Assembly: GCF_900199405.1 (NCBI RefSeq)
Contig: NZ_LT963430.1
Span: 1,054,001-1,118,000, forward strand
DNA from: Beduinella massiliensis
GTDB taxonomy: Bacteria; Bacillota; Clostridia; Christensenellales; Aristaeellaceae
Reading direction: 5' to 3'
Length of the DNA: 64,000 nt
Shown: positions 44,537-53,603 of the stretch, piece by piece
Position numbering within the stretch: the stretch's first letter is position 1
How the letters are laid out: each line of letters opens with the position of its first letter
The notes under the pieces: model-generated
What the model was told of the DNA's origin: nothing
What the model saw: the letters and a program-made list of their open reading frames with translations, nothing else
Databases searched by the model: none
Program-made: the position numbers and the translations under genes

Positions 44537-45244
44537 ATGATTAAGCTGGGCATCATCGGCGCGATGGAGCTGGAAATCGATACATTGCGGGAGGCGCTTT
44601 CGGACGTCCGCGCGGTGCGGCGCGCCGCCATGACGTTTTATGAGGGGAAGCTGCGGGGCCTGCCCGCGGTGGTGGTGCAGTGCGGCATCGGCAAGGTCAA
44701 CGCGGGGCTGTGCGTGCAGGTTCTCTGCGATCTTTTTGGCGTGACCCACGTGATCAACACGGGCGTGGCCGGTTCGCTCGACGCGGAGCTTGACATCGGC
44801 GATCTCGTGATTTCCACCGACGCGCTCTATCACGACGTGGACGTGACGGCGCTGGGGTATCCGATCGGCGTCATGCCCGGGATGGGCACGCTTTCATTCG
44901 AGGCGGACGAAGGGATGATCGCCTGCGCGCGGGCGGCCTGCCTGCGCGCGGCGGCGGACGTGCGGGTGAAGACGGGGCGCGTCGTCAGCGGCGACCAGTT
45001 CATCGCGGACAAGGAGCGCAAGGCGTTCATTGCGCAGGCGTTTGAGGGCCTGTGCACGGAGATGGAGGGCGCGGCCATCGCGCACGCGGCGAGGGTCAAC
45101 GGCCTGCCCTTCGTCGTCATCCGCGCGATTTCGGACAAGGCGGACGACAGCGCGCAGATGGATTATCCCACGTTTGAACGCGCGGCGGCCAAGCGGAGCG
45201 CCGCCCTGGTCGAGGAAATGGCGGCGGACATGGCAAAGGCCTGA
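44537..45244 (+). CDS. mtnN: 5'-methylthioadenosine/S-adenosylhomocysteine nucleosidase
   Basis: 235 aa. Hydrolyses SAH and MTA to recycle SAM by-products; the SAH product feeds AI-2 synthesis by LuxS (not in this window). Motifs are GIIGAMELEI, GIGKVNAG, NTGVAGSL, GDQFIA, the ribose-binding Glu pair in EMEGAAIAH and the catalytic Asp in AISDKAD. ATG 44537 with GAGG upstream. Confidence 0.95.
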   Translation: MIKLGIIGAMELEIDTLREALSDVRAVRRAAMTFYEGKLRGLPAVVVQCGIGKVNAGLCVQVLCDLFGVTHVINTGVAGSLDAELDIGDLVISTDALYHDVDVTALGYPIGVMPGMGTLSFEADEGMIACARAACLRAAADVRVKTGRVVSGDQFIADKERKAFIAQAFEGLCTEMEGAAIAHAARVNGLPFVVIRAISDKADDSAQMDYPTFERAAAKRSAALVEEMAADMAKA

Positions 45245-45271
45245 CGCGGCCCACGGCATCGCCCGCAAAGA

Positions 45272-45320
45272 ACAGCGCCCCCGTCAGCGGCGCAGCATGT
45301 GCCGTTGACGGGGGCGCTGT
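45272..45320. terminator. Bidirectional terminator between mtnN and the lipase
   Basis: A perfect 15-bp stem (45272-45286 with 45306-45320) around a 19-nt loop, between two convergent genes. The T-tract is short on both sides. Confidence 0.65.
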
Positions 45321-45323
45321 ACG

Positions 45324-46274
45324 TCATGAAATGGACGCCTGGGGGACGAGCTTGCTTTCGAGCCAGGCGGCCACGTCCGCATACACAGTTTCGCGGTCGC
45401 GCTCGTTGAGGATTTCGTGGCGGTCTCCGGGGTACAGGCGCAGCGTCACGTCCTGCATGCCCAGCTCCCTGTAGGCGCCGCAGAGCTTTTCGATGCCCTT
45501 GCCCATGTCGCCCAAAGGATCCTGTCCGCCGGAGGCGAGCAGCACAGGCAGCGTGCGAGGCATGCCCGCCAGGCGGCTCCGGTCGCTGAGGTTCAGCATG
45601 CCGCCGAACATGTCGTGGTAGGCGCTGACGGTGAACGTGAAGGAGCAGAGGGGATCCGCGCAGTAGCGGTCCACCACCTGCGGGTCGCTGCTGATGAAGT
45701 CGTTCTTGGTGCGCGCGGGCTTAAAGGGCTTGTTGAGGCCGCCGAGGGCCAGGCTGTCTACGAAGGGGCTGCGGTAGCGCGGCCCCTTCGTCTTCATCAG
45801 GAAGCCGGAGACGGCGCGCCCCGCGAGCGCGGCAATGCGCGGCTGGTTGCCCGTCCCCATTACGACGGCGCCGCTCAATCCCTCCGCGTGGCGTTGGATG
45901 TAGTTGCGGATCACGAACGAGCCCATGGAGTGCCCCAGCACGAAGACGGGCACGCCCGGATGTTCTGACGCGACGCGCTCGCGATGGCGGTGCACGTCCT
46001 CGATCAGGCAGTTAAAGCCGTTTTTGTCCGCGAAATAGCCGAGATCCGCCTCGCTGGCGACGCTCTTGCCATGGCCGAGGTGGTCGTGGCCGCTGACGAG
46101 AAAGCCCCTCATGCAGAGATAACGGGCGAAATCGTCGTAGCGGTCGATGTATTCGACCATGCCGTGCGCGATCAGGAGGATGGCGCGGACGGGGCCTTCC
46201 GGACGCCAGGTGATGGCGTGCAGGGTGCTGACGCCATCCGTGGAGGACAGCGCCCATTCGGTCTTTTGTACCAT
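45324..46274 (-). CDS. Alpha/beta hydrolase, monoacylglycerol lipase/lysophospholipase type
   Basis: 316 aa. ATG 46274 (MVQKTEW) has AAGGGAG upstream. Serine in GHSMGSF, the AHGMVEYIDRYDDFARYL and GHDHLGHGKSV segments, catalytic Asp in GGQDPLG and His in DRHEIL form a full triad of the PldB/MgtA-like family. No signal peptide. It begins 37 bp after the end of murG and could be co-transcribed with it. Confidence 0.88.
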   Translation of the reverse strand: MVQKTEWALSSTDGVSTLHAITWRPEGPVRAILLIAHGMVEYIDRYDDFARYLCMRGFLVSGHDHLGHGKSVASEADLGYFADKNGFNCLIEDVHRHRERVASEHPGVPVFVLGHSMGSFVIRNYIQRHAEGLSGAVVMGTGNQPRIAALAGRAVSGFLMKTKGPRYRSPFVDSLALGGLNKPFKPARTKNDFISSDPQVVDRYCADPLCSFTFTVSAYHDMFGGMLNLSDRSRLAGMPRTLPVLLASGGQDPLGDMGKGIEKLCGAYRELGMQDVTLRLYPGDRHEILNERDRETVYADVAAWLESKLVPQASIS

Positions 46275-46311
46275 GAATACCGGCTCCCTTCTTTTGAAAA
46301 TGCAGAGGCGA

Positions 46312-47391
46312 TCAGCCCTCCGTGGAGGGGCGTGCGAAGCGTTCGATTTGGGCAAGCACCTGCGCCGTACCGTCGGCGTCGGGCAGCGCGCGCATCGCTT
46401 TCGTGAGCGCGGCGCGATCCGCCCACAGCGCGGAGAGCTCGCGCACGAGGCTTTCGGCGTTCAGATCTTCCTGCGCGATGACGTGTGCCAGACCGCGCGC
46501 CGCGAGGGAATGGGCGTTGAGAATCTGGTCGCCGCGGCTGGCGGTGGCCGGATAGGGGACGAGCAGCGCGGGCTTGCCCAGCGCGAGAATCTCCGAAAGC
46601 GAGTTGGAACCGGCGCGCGAGAGCACCATGTCCGCGCAGGCAAACGCGTCGGGCAGCTCGCCTTGCAGGTATTCAAACTGGCGGTAGCCCGCCCTGCCCT
46701 CGAGCTCCGGGGCGAGATTGCCCTTGCCGCATACGTGCAGCACCTGATAATGCGCAAGCAGCTTTGGAAGGGCCTCGCGGAGCACCTTGTTGACGCTCTG
46801 CGCGCCCAGGCTGCCGCCGACCATCATCAGCACGGGGCGGGAGGCGCTGAAGCCGCACAGCGAGAGCCCGCGTTCGCGTCTGCCCTCGAAGAGCTGGCGG
46901 CGCAGCGGCGTGCCGGTGCAGACGCCCTTTTCGCCCATGGCCTTTGCCGCTTCCGGAAAGGTGGTGAGCACCGCGCTGGCAAACGGCGCGGAGAGCTTGT
47001 TGGCAAGCCCGGGCGTGATGTCGCTCTCGTGGATGAGCACGGGGATGCGGTGCAGCGCCGCACCGTAGACGACGGGCACGCTCACGAAACCGCCTTTGGC
47101 GAACACGATGTTCGGGCGCAGCCTGCCCAGGAGGCTCTGGGCCTGAAAAGCACCGGCGACGACGCGGAACGGATCGGTGAGGTTTTTCACGTCGAAGTAG
47201 CGGCGCAGTTTGCCGCTCTTTACCGCGTGATAGGTAACGCCCGCAAGGGGTTCTACGAGCGAGCGCTCGATGCCTTCCTTTGTGCCGATGTAGTGAACAT
47301 CCCATCCGTCCTTTTGCAGGAAGGGGATGAGCGCGAGGTTGGGCGTCACGTGACCGGCCGTGCCGCCGCCGGTAAGCACGATGCGTTTCAA
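46312..47391 (-). CDS. murG: UDP-GlcNAc:lipid I N-acetylglucosaminyltransferase
   Basis: 359 aa. Makes lipid II at the inner face of the membrane. It starts at TTG 47391 (LKRIVLTGGGTAGHVTPN) with AAGGAGGG; the longer frame to 47550 lacks an RBS and runs over the promoter. GGGTAGH (lipid-binding loop), ESDITPGLANKL, GGSLGAQSVN and the UDP-sugar site SRAGSNSLSEIL are present. It is away from the usual mur/fts cluster. Confidence 0.93.
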   Translation of the reverse strand: MKRIVLTGGGTAGHVTPNLALIPFLQKDGWDVHYIGTKEGIERSLVEPLAGVTYHAVKSGKLRRYFDVKNLTDPFRVVAGAFQAQSLLGRLRPNIVFAKGGFVSVPVVYGAALHRIPVLIHESDITPGLANKLSAPFASAVLTTFPEAAKAMGEKGVCTGTPLRRQLFEGRRERGLSLCGFSASRPVLMMVGGSLGAQSVNKVLREALPKLLAHYQVLHVCGKGNLAPELEGRAGYRQFEYLQGELPDAFACADMVLSRAGSNSLSEILALGKPALLVPYPATASRGDQILNAHSLAARGLAHVIAQEDLNAESLVRELSALWADRAALTKAMRALPDADGTAQVLAQIERFARPSTEG

Positions 47392-47494
47392 AGAAGAAGC
47401 CCTCCTTGTCGGGTGATGGATGGCGCGTTTGCGTTCCGCCGAGGCGGGGCGACGAATGCGCGGAGCCTTGATGGCGCGGGCCGGCTCTCCTTCT

Positions 47495-47500
47495 ATTATA
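47495..47500 (-). promoter_or_regulatory. Extended -10 promoter of murG
   Basis: On the minus strand TGG-TATAAT (47500-47495), extended -10 type, with no good -35. The region 47392-47732 between murG and the PRPP synthetase holds the two divergent promoters and no gene. Confidence 0.55.
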
Positions 47501-47660
47501 CCATGATGGCCTCGAAAGTTTGAACGGAATTTGTAAAAAACCGCAGGCATAAAAAAGGGCTTCGTATAGCCATCCTAAAACCGCCGCTGCAAAAAGAGCA
47601 AGATTTCATTAATGTACAGTTTTGCGGCAAATACCCATTTAAAAAAAATGTCGAATGCTG

Positions 47661-47666
47661 TATAAT
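47661..47666 (+). promoter_or_regulatory. -10 element of the PRPP synthetase gene
   Basis: TATAAT at 47661-47666 preceded by TG; a poor -35-like TTTAAA lies 17 bp upstream. Confidence 0.5.
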
Positions 47667-47732
47667 AAACGGGGTTACGGTTCTAAAAGCATTGCGCTGG
47701 CCTTCCAGCGCCGAAGAGGATGGTATACTAGC

Positions 47733-48944
47733 ATGACAGAATCGCTTCGCGATGTCGCTACCGAGAGATTTCCCACCCGCCCGATCGCGCCGCTCGGCAT
47801 CATCGCCATGCGCGGCACAGAAGAGATGGGCGCCGTCGTGAACGACTACCTGATGCGTTGGCAGCAGGCCGACGACGAGAGCGAACTGCTTCACAGCTTC
47901 CCCGGATACGAAAACAGCGGATTCTTAATCGAGGCGAACTGCCCGCGCTTTGGCACCGGCGAGGGCAAGGGCATGCTCAAGAGCAGCGTGCGCGGCTATG
48001 ACCTGTACATCCTGATGGACATGGGCGCCTACAACTGCACCTACAAGATGTACGGGCGCGAAGTGCCGATGACGCCCGACGAGCACTTTGCCGACCTCAA
48101 GCGCATCATCGCGGCGGCGGGCGGCAAGGCCAAGCGCATCAACGTCATCATGCCCATGCTGTACGAAGGACGCCAGCACCGGCGCTCCTCGCGCGAGTCG
48201 ATGGACTGCGCGCTGATGCTGCAGGAGCTGACGCACATGGGCGTGGAAAACATCATCACCTTTGACGCGCACGATCCCCGCGTGCAAAACGCGATTCCGC
48301 TCTCCGGCTTTGAGAGCGTGATGCCCACCTACCAGATGCTCAAGGCGCTGCTGCGCAGCGAAAAGGACCTGCAGCTGGACAAGGATCACATGATCGTCAT
48401 CTCCCCGGACGAGGGCGCGATCCAGCGAAACATTTACTATTCCTCCGCGCTGGGGCTGAACCTGGGCATGTTCTACAAGCGGCGCGACTATACGCGCGTG
48501 GTGGACGGGCGCAACCCGATCATCGCGCACGAGTACCTGGGCGAGTCGGTCGAGGGCAAGGACGTCTTCGTGGCCGACGACATCATCTCCAGCGGCGAGT
48601 CGATCCTCGACCTCGCGCACGAGCTCAAAGCCCGCAGGGCAAGGCGCATTTACGCCGCGGGCACCTTTGCGCTGTTCACCAACGGCATCGACGCGTTCAA
48701 CCGTGCCTATGAAGAGGGAATCATCACCAAGATCATGGCGACGAACCTGACCTACCGCACGCCGGAGCTGCTGAAGGCGCCCTGGTTCGTGGAGGCGGAC
48801 ATGTCCAAGTACATCGCCTACATCATCGCGACCCTCAACCACGACCGCACGCTTTCCGGTCTGCTCAACCCCTGGAACCGCATCAAGGCACTGCTGGAGC
48901 GCTACCACAATGAGCAGGCGCAAAACGGCCTGCGTCTGGTTTAA
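47733..48944 (+). CDS. prs: Ribose-phosphate pyrophosphokinase, long form
   Basis: 403 aa, about 85 longer than classical PRPP synthetase (315). ATG 47733 is preferred over the longer frame, whose start lies at the -10; the RBS (AGAGGA) is somewhat far. Family features are INVIMPMLYEGRQHRRSSRES, IITFDAHDPRVQNAI, DEGAIQRN and the PRPP-binding ADDIISSGESILDLA. The phosphate-ATP loop near the N-terminus is replaced by an unusual insert. This belongs to a divergent subgroup typical of Clostridia. It makes PRPP for nucleotides, His and Trp. Confidence 0.85.
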   Translation: MTESLRDVATERFPTRPIAPLGIIAMRGTEEMGAVVNDYLMRWQQADDESELLHSFPGYENSGFLIEANCPRFGTGEGKGMLKSSVRGYDLYILMDMGAYNCTYKMYGREVPMTPDEHFADLKRIIAAAGGKAKRINVIMPMLYEGRQHRRSSRESMDCALMLQELTHMGVENIITFDAHDPRVQNAIPLSGFESVMPTYQMLKALLRSEKDLQLDKDHMIVISPDEGAIQRNIYYSSALGLNLGMFYKRRDYTRVVDGRNPIIAHEYLGESVEGKDVFVADDIISSGESILDLAHELKARRARRIYAAGTFALFTNGIDAFNRAYEEGIITKIMATNLTYRTPELLKAPWFVEADMSKYIAYIIATLNHDRTLSGLLNPWNRIKALLERYHNEQAQNGLRLV

Positions 48945-48956
48945 CACCGCGAAACG

Positions 48957-48988
48957 AACCGTCCACCGCGCAGCGGCGGGCGGTTTTT
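48957..48988 (+). terminator. Terminator of the PRPP synthetase gene
   Basis: A 12-bp stem with one mismatch (AACCGTCC-type left arm, GGGCGGTT right arm) ending in TTTTT. Confidence 0.75.
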
Positions 48989-48994
48989 GCGCTT

Positions 48995-50155
48995 CTACGC
49001 TTCTTCGTTTGGCAGCCCCGGCAGGCGCAGCAGCGCGCGAAAAAAGAGGGCGAGCGCAAGCGCGCACAGCCCCGCGCAGCAAAGAAAGGACGCGGGCAGC
49101 GACACAAAGCGGCTGAGCGCAAAGGAAATCAGGCTGCCCAGCGCCCGGGCCACGGCGTAGGTGGCGACGTAGAGCAGCATCTGGCCGGAGGCAGCGCTGT
49201 CGCGGGGCACGGAGAGGCTCACGTATTGCGCCATGGCGAACGCGCAGACGATGATGCCGCACGCGCAAAGGGCCTGCGAGGCGATGGCCGCGCCGCGGGA
49301 GGGGATGAGGCCCATCACGAGAAAGCGCAGGCTAAGCCCTGCGGCGGAGGCGATCAGCAGACGGGGCGCCCCGAAGCGGCGGAGCAGTCTGTCCGCGAAG
49401 AGCAGGAAGGGAACCTCCGCGAGCGTGCCCACGAGCGTGCCCAGCCCCACGTCCGCCCGCGAGCCGCCGAGCGTCTGTGTCATGAGCAGGCCGTACAGCG
49501 TATAAAACACCCCCTGCGCCGCCTGAAGGCAGAGCGCGAAGGCGAGCAGCGTCCGCAGCTCCTTCTTTTTGAGAAGGGAAAGAAAGCGCGGGCGCTTTTT
49601 GTGCTCCCCCGTGGGCACGGAGGGCAGCAGCAGGCTGCAGAGCCCACCCAGCGCGTAGGCGGCGCACACGATGGGGACGAAGCGCTCGATGCTTCCATCC
49701 AGCAGCGCGCCCAGCGCATAGCTGCAAAGCGCGTAGGAGAGCGTGCCCGCCATGCGCAGACGGCCGAAGGGCAGTCCTTCCCGATGCAGGTAGCTGAGCG
49801 TCACCGTTTCGCCCATGGGCGCGATGCAGGTGGAAAAGAAGGAGAACAGGCAGGTGTACAGCAGCAGCGTCCAGAAACCTTCCGCCCGCAGAAAGAGCAG
49901 GCTGCACGCGGCGCAGCAGGCGAACAGCAGCCGGTGCACGGCGTTGCGGCTGGGGGCGCGGTCGGCTGCGTAGCCGGTGAGCGGCAGGGCGGCGAGCGCC
50001 ACCAGCGGGCCGGACGCCATGAGCAGGCTCACCTGGCCCACGTCCATGCCGCGCGCGGCGTAGTAGAGCGTCACAAAGCCGTTCCACGCGCTTGAGGCGG
50101 CGTACTCCGCTGCATAATACGCGCCGATCTTCCATTTATAGGCGTTTTGCGCCAT
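48995..50155 (-). CDS. Major facilitator superfamily transporter
   Basis: 386 aa, about 12 membrane segments. ATG 50155 (MAQNAYKWKIGAYY) has GGGAGG upstream; the longer frame to 50389 has no RBS. The GMDVGQVSLLMASGPLVAL region and the SRNAVHRLLF loop are of the MFS_1-like/nucleoside-proton-symporter-like family. Substrate unknown. Confidence 0.82.
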   Translation of the reverse strand: MAQNAYKWKIGAYYAAEYAASSAWNGFVTLYYAARGMDVGQVSLLMASGPLVALAALPLTGYAADRAPSRNAVHRLLFACCAACSLLFLRAEGFWTLLLYTCLFSFFSTCIAPMGETVTLSYLHREGLPFGRLRMAGTLSYALCSYALGALLDGSIERFVPIVCAAYALGGLCSLLLPSVPTGEHKKRPRFLSLLKKKELRTLLAFALCLQAAQGVFYTLYGLLMTQTLGGSRADVGLGTLVGTLAEVPFLLFADRLLRRFGAPRLLIASAAGLSLRFLVMGLIPSRGAAIASQALCACGIIVCAFAMAQYVSLSVPRDSAASGQMLLYVATYAVARALGSLISFALSRFVSLPASFLCCAGLCALALALFFRALLRLPGLPNEEA

Positions 50156-50249
50156 CGTCCCCGCCTCCCTTGCCTCGCTTTCTTCAGTCTGCCAATCTGG
50201 ATGGAGTTTCATGCAAAGGAAAAAAGCGCGTTTTCTCTGTGTGTTCCCC

Positions 50250-50278
50250 TTGAATATCCCGCGCCGTGCTGATATAAT
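50250..50278 (+). promoter_or_regulatory. Promoter of nrdDG
   Basis: TTGAAT at 50250-50255, a 17-bp spacer and TATAAT at 50273-50278. Confidence 0.75.
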
Positions 50279-50303
50279 GGGGAGCGTTGCGAAACGGCGG
50301 AAT

Positions 50304-50350
50304 ATACAAGATGTTGTGCTGCTTTTGCTTGAGAATACAAATTGTGCTAT
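50304..50350 (+). promoter_or_regulatory. Putative pair of NrdR boxes
   Basis: Two 16-bp sites beginning ATACAA, at 50304-50319 and 50335-50350, are spaced 31 bp start to start (three helical turns), just downstream of the -10. Box 1 matches the known NrdR palindrome at about 12 of 16 positions, box 2 more weakly (about 9). Confidence 0.5.
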
Positions 50351-50388
50351 CGGGCACTGGGGGATAGACCATAAGGAGGATGCGGGCA

Positions 50389-52701
50389 ATGACGGATACC
50401 ATCAAGAAGCGCGACGGGCGGCAGGTTCCTTTTGAAGCGGAGAAGATCGAGGATGCGATCCTGAAGGCGTTTGCGGCGACGGGGAGCGCGAAAGGGCGCG
50501 ATACGGCGCAGGAATTGACGCGCCAGGTCGTCGCGGAGCTCGACCGCGACGAGGACATCGACGTGCCGACCGTAGAGGACGTACAGGACATGGTCGAAAA
50601 GAAGCTGATCGAAAACGGCTACGTGCGAACGGCCAAGGCGTACATCCTCTACCGCGCGGAGCGCAGCCGCGCGCGCGAAATGAACACGCGCCTGATGAAG
50701 ATCTTCGAGGACATCACGTTTAAGGACGCCTCGGAGTCGGACATCAAGCGCGAAAACGCGAACGTCAACGGCGACACCGCGATGGGTACGATGCTCAAGT
50801 ACGGCTCCGAAGGCGCGAAGATGTTCTACGACATGTACGTGCTCAACCCCGAGCACGCGAAGGCGCACCGCGAGGGCGACATCCACATCCACGATCTGGA
50901 CTTTCTGACGCTGACGACCACCTGCACGCAGATCGACATCGTCGAGCTGTTCAAGGGCGGCTTCTCCACCGGACACGGCGTCCTGCGCGAGCCGCAGGAC
51001 ATTCAGAGCTATTCCGCGCTCGCCTGCATCGCGATCCAGTCCAATCAGAACGACCAGCACGGCGGCCAGTCGATCGTCAACTTCGATTACGGCATGGCGC
51101 CGGGCGTCCACAAGACGTTCGTCAAGACCTACCGCGCGCGCCTGTCCGGCGCGCTGGAGCTGCTCGCGGACGACGCGAACGGGGACGACACCGCGCGCGC
51201 GATGCTGAAGGCGCTCAAGGAGCAGGGGCTTGAGCCCACCCTGGAGCGCACGGAGGCGTACGACACGGCGGAGCACGCGCTGCTGCTGCAGAAGACCGAC
51301 GAGGCGACCGCCCGCCGCATCGCGGACTTCGCGCAGCACCGCGCATGGGAGGATACCGACCGCCGCACCTTCCAGGCGATGGAGGCGTTCATCCATAACC
51401 TGAACACCATGCATTCCCGCGCGGGCGCGCAGACGCCCTTCTCCTCCATCAACTACGGCATGGATACGTCCCCAGAGGCGCGCATGGCCATCCGAAATCT
51501 GCTGACCGCGACGGAAAACGGCCTGGGCGGCGGCGAGACGCCGATCTTCCCGATCCAGATCTTCCGCGTGAAGGAGGGCGTCAACTACAACCCTGGCGAG
51601 CCCAACTACGACCTGTACCGCCAGGCGATCAAGACGAGCGCCAAGCGGCTGTTCCCGAATTTTTCGTTTGTGGACGCGCCCTTCAACCTCAAATATTACA
51701 AGCCCGGCCATCCGGAGACGGAAATCGCCTACATGGGCTGCCGCACGCGCGTGATCGGCAACGTCTACGACCCGACGCGTGAGGTGTGCAACCGCCGCGG
51801 CAACCTGTCGTTCACATCGATCAACCTGCCGCGCCTGGCGATCGAGACGCACGGGGACGTCGAGCGCTTCTTCAAGCTGCTGGACGAGCGCATCGACCTG
51901 GTGATCGGCCAGCTCAACGAGCGCTTTGAGATTCAGGCGCGCAAGCGCGTGAAGAACTTTCCTTTCCTGATGGGCGAACACGTCTGGATGGACAGCGAAA
52001 AGCTCGGCTGGGACGACGAGGTGCGCGAGGTTTTGAAGCACGGCACCCTTTCTATCGGCTTTATTGGTCTGGCGGAGACGCTCAAGGCGCTGCTGGGCAA
52101 GCACCACGGCGAGAGCATGGCGGCGCAGAACCTGGGCCTTGAAATCATCGGCCACATGCGCAGGCGCATGGACGACGAGAGCCAGAAGACCCACATGAAT
52201 TACACCCTGATCGCCACCCCCGCGGAGGGGCTTTCCGGCCGCTTCGTCAAGATGGACCGCGAGCGCTACGGCTCCATCCCCGGCGTCACGGACCGCGAAT
52301 ACTACACCAACAGCTTCCACATTCCGGTTTACTACCCGATCAGCGCCTTTGACAAGATCCGCCTGGAAGCGCCCTATCACGAGCTCACCAACGCGGGCCA
52401 TATCAGCTACGTCGAGATGGACGGCGACCCCACGCAGAACCTGGACGCCTTCGAGGCGGTCGTGCGCTGTATGCACGACGCGGGCATCGGCTACGGCTCG
52501 ATCAACCACCCGATAGACCGCGATCCGGTCTGCGGCTTTAACGGCATCATCGGCGATACCTGCCCCTGCTGCGGCCGCGCGGAGGAAGAGGTGCACTTTG
52601 AACGCATCCGCCGCATCACGGGTTACCTGGTGGGCACGCTGGAGCGCTTCAACAACGGCAAGCGCGCCGAGGAACGCGACCGCGTAAAGCACGGCATTTG
52701 A
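50389..52701 (+). CDS. nrdD: Anaerobic ribonucleoside-triphosphate reductase
   Basis: 770 aa. Class III glycyl-radical enzyme making dNTPs without oxygen. ATG 50389 is correct because AAGGAGG at 50373-50379 directly touches the upstream ATG. An N-terminal ATP cone (KKRDGRQVPFEAEKIEDAI) is followed by the reductase barrel (HIHDLDFLTLTTTCTQIDI), a zinc-site CPCCG near the end, and the glycyl-radical segment RITGYLVG. nrdG follows. Confidence 0.96.
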   Translation: MTDTIKKRDGRQVPFEAEKIEDAILKAFAATGSAKGRDTAQELTRQVVAELDRDEDIDVPTVEDVQDMVEKKLIENGYVRTAKAYILYRAERSRAREMNTRLMKIFEDITFKDASESDIKRENANVNGDTAMGTMLKYGSEGAKMFYDMYVLNPEHAKAHREGDIHIHDLDFLTLTTTCTQIDIVELFKGGFSTGHGVLREPQDIQSYSALACIAIQSNQNDQHGGQSIVNFDYGMAPGVHKTFVKTYRARLSGALELLADDANGDDTARAMLKALKEQGLEPTLERTEAYDTAEHALLLQKTDEATARRIADFAQHRAWEDTDRRTFQAMEAFIHNLNTMHSRAGAQTPFSSINYGMDTSPEARMAIRNLLTATENGLGGGETPIFPIQIFRVKEGVNYNPGEPNYDLYRQAIKTSAKRLFPNFSFVDAPFNLKYYKPGHPETEIAYMGCRTRVIGNVYDPTREVCNRRGNLSFTSINLPRLAIETHGDVERFFKLLDERIDLVIGQLNERFEIQARKRVKNFPFLMGEHVWMDSEKLGWDDEVREVLKHGTLSIGFIGLAETLKALLGKHHGESMAAQNLGLEIIGHMRRRMDDESQKTHMNYTLIATPAEGLSGRFVKMDRERYGSIPGVTDREYYTNSFHIPVYYPISAFDKIRLEAPYHELTNAGHISYVEMDGDPTQNLDAFEAVVRCMHDAGIGYGSINHPIDRDPVCGFNGIIGDTCPCCGRAEEEVHFERIRRITGYLVGTLERFNNGKRAEERDRVKHGI

Positions 52702-52774
52702 GGATTCGCAGGGGGCGGGGGCGCAGGCCTTCGCCCCTCGCGTTTGGCTGGACGGATTAGAGGGGGAATGCTGC

Positions 52775-53281
52775 ATGGAGATTCGCATCGCGGGTACCAC
52801 GTCCGATTCGATCGTGGACGGGCCGGGCATCCGCCTGACCGTGTTCACCCAGGGCTGCCCGCACGGCTGCGCCGGGTGCCACAATCCGGAGACGCACGAC
52901 CCGGCGGGCGGGCGCGTCGTGGATACGGAAAAGATCATAGCCGGGCTGCGCGAAAACCCGCTGGAATCGGGGCTCACCCTTTCGGGCGGCGAGCCCTTTT
53001 TGCAGGCGGCCGCCTGCCATGAAATCGCGCGCGCCGCGCACGCGCTGGGCAAGAACGTGTGGACGTATACGGGGTACGTCTTTGAAAAGCTGCTCGCGGA
53101 GGGCGACCCGGACCGGATGGCGCTGCTTTCGGAGACGGACGTGCTCGTGGACGGGCCGTTCATCCTCCGGGAGCGTTCGCTGGAGCTGCGCTTTTGCGGC
53201 AGCCGCAACCAGCGGCTGATCGACGTAAGGAAGAGCCTGACGACGGGCGAGGCGGTTCGCTGGGAGCCGCCGGCGTGGTAA
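52775..53281 (+). CDS. nrdG: Anaerobic ribonucleotide reductase activating protein
   Basis: 168 aa, radical SAM enzyme that installs the glycyl radical in NrdD. The cluster motif is TQGCPHGCAGCHN (CxxxCxxC), with IVDGPGIRLTVFTQ before it and LSGGEPFLQ after it. ATG 52775 with GAGGGGG. It lies 73 bp behind nrdD, in the same operon. Confidence 0.95.
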   Translation: MEIRIAGTTSDSIVDGPGIRLTVFTQGCPHGCAGCHNPETHDPAGGRVVDTEKIIAGLRENPLESGLTLSGGEPFLQAAACHEIARAAHALGKNVWTYTGYVFEKLLAEGDPDRMALLSETDVLVDGPFILRERSLELRFCGSRNQRLIDVRKSLTTGEAVRWEPPAW

Positions 53282-53343
53282 AGAAAAAAGAACGGGGAAT
53301 CTCAGATCATCGACAAAGCACCGTTATGCGGGAAGGGATGCAT

Positions 53344-53603
53344 GAAGGGGAGACTTCCCCTTCCTATGGAATCGTATCGACCGGCTTTGCCTGCTGCGCC
53401 CTGCCCCCTTCGGACGCAGGGTACGGGTCTGCGGAGCGCTTCGCGCTGTCCTCGGCCCTACTCGCTTCGCTCGCTGCACGCAAATGCGCAGCATTTGCGG
53501 AGAAAAACCTCCCGTGGCATTCGTGCGAAATGGTCATTCATTTTGCACGAGGCCATCAGCTTTGCCGATGGCCGGGGACGGAGAAAATGCTCCGTCTTTT
53601 TTT
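53344..53603 (+). ncRNA. Hairpin-rich gene-free stretch, possible structured RNA
   Basis: Successive hairpins: GAAGGGG/CCCCTTC (53344-53363), CCCTGC/GCAGGG (53399-53420), AGCGC/GCGCT (53435-53447), GCAAATGC/GCATTTGC (53480-53498), a 12-bp stem TCGTGCGAAATG/CATTTTGCACGA (53521-53550), GGCCATC/GATGGCC (53551-53573) and a terminator. Open frames across it have no RBS and unlikely protein content. It could be an RNA or a palindromic intergenic element. Confidence 0.35.
53577..53603 (+). terminator. Terminator at the end of the hairpin-rich stretch
   Basis: GACGGA (53577-53582) pairs with TCCGTC (53591-53596), followed by seven T residues. It would end nrdDG or an RNA starting downstream of it. 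Confidence 0.65.
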
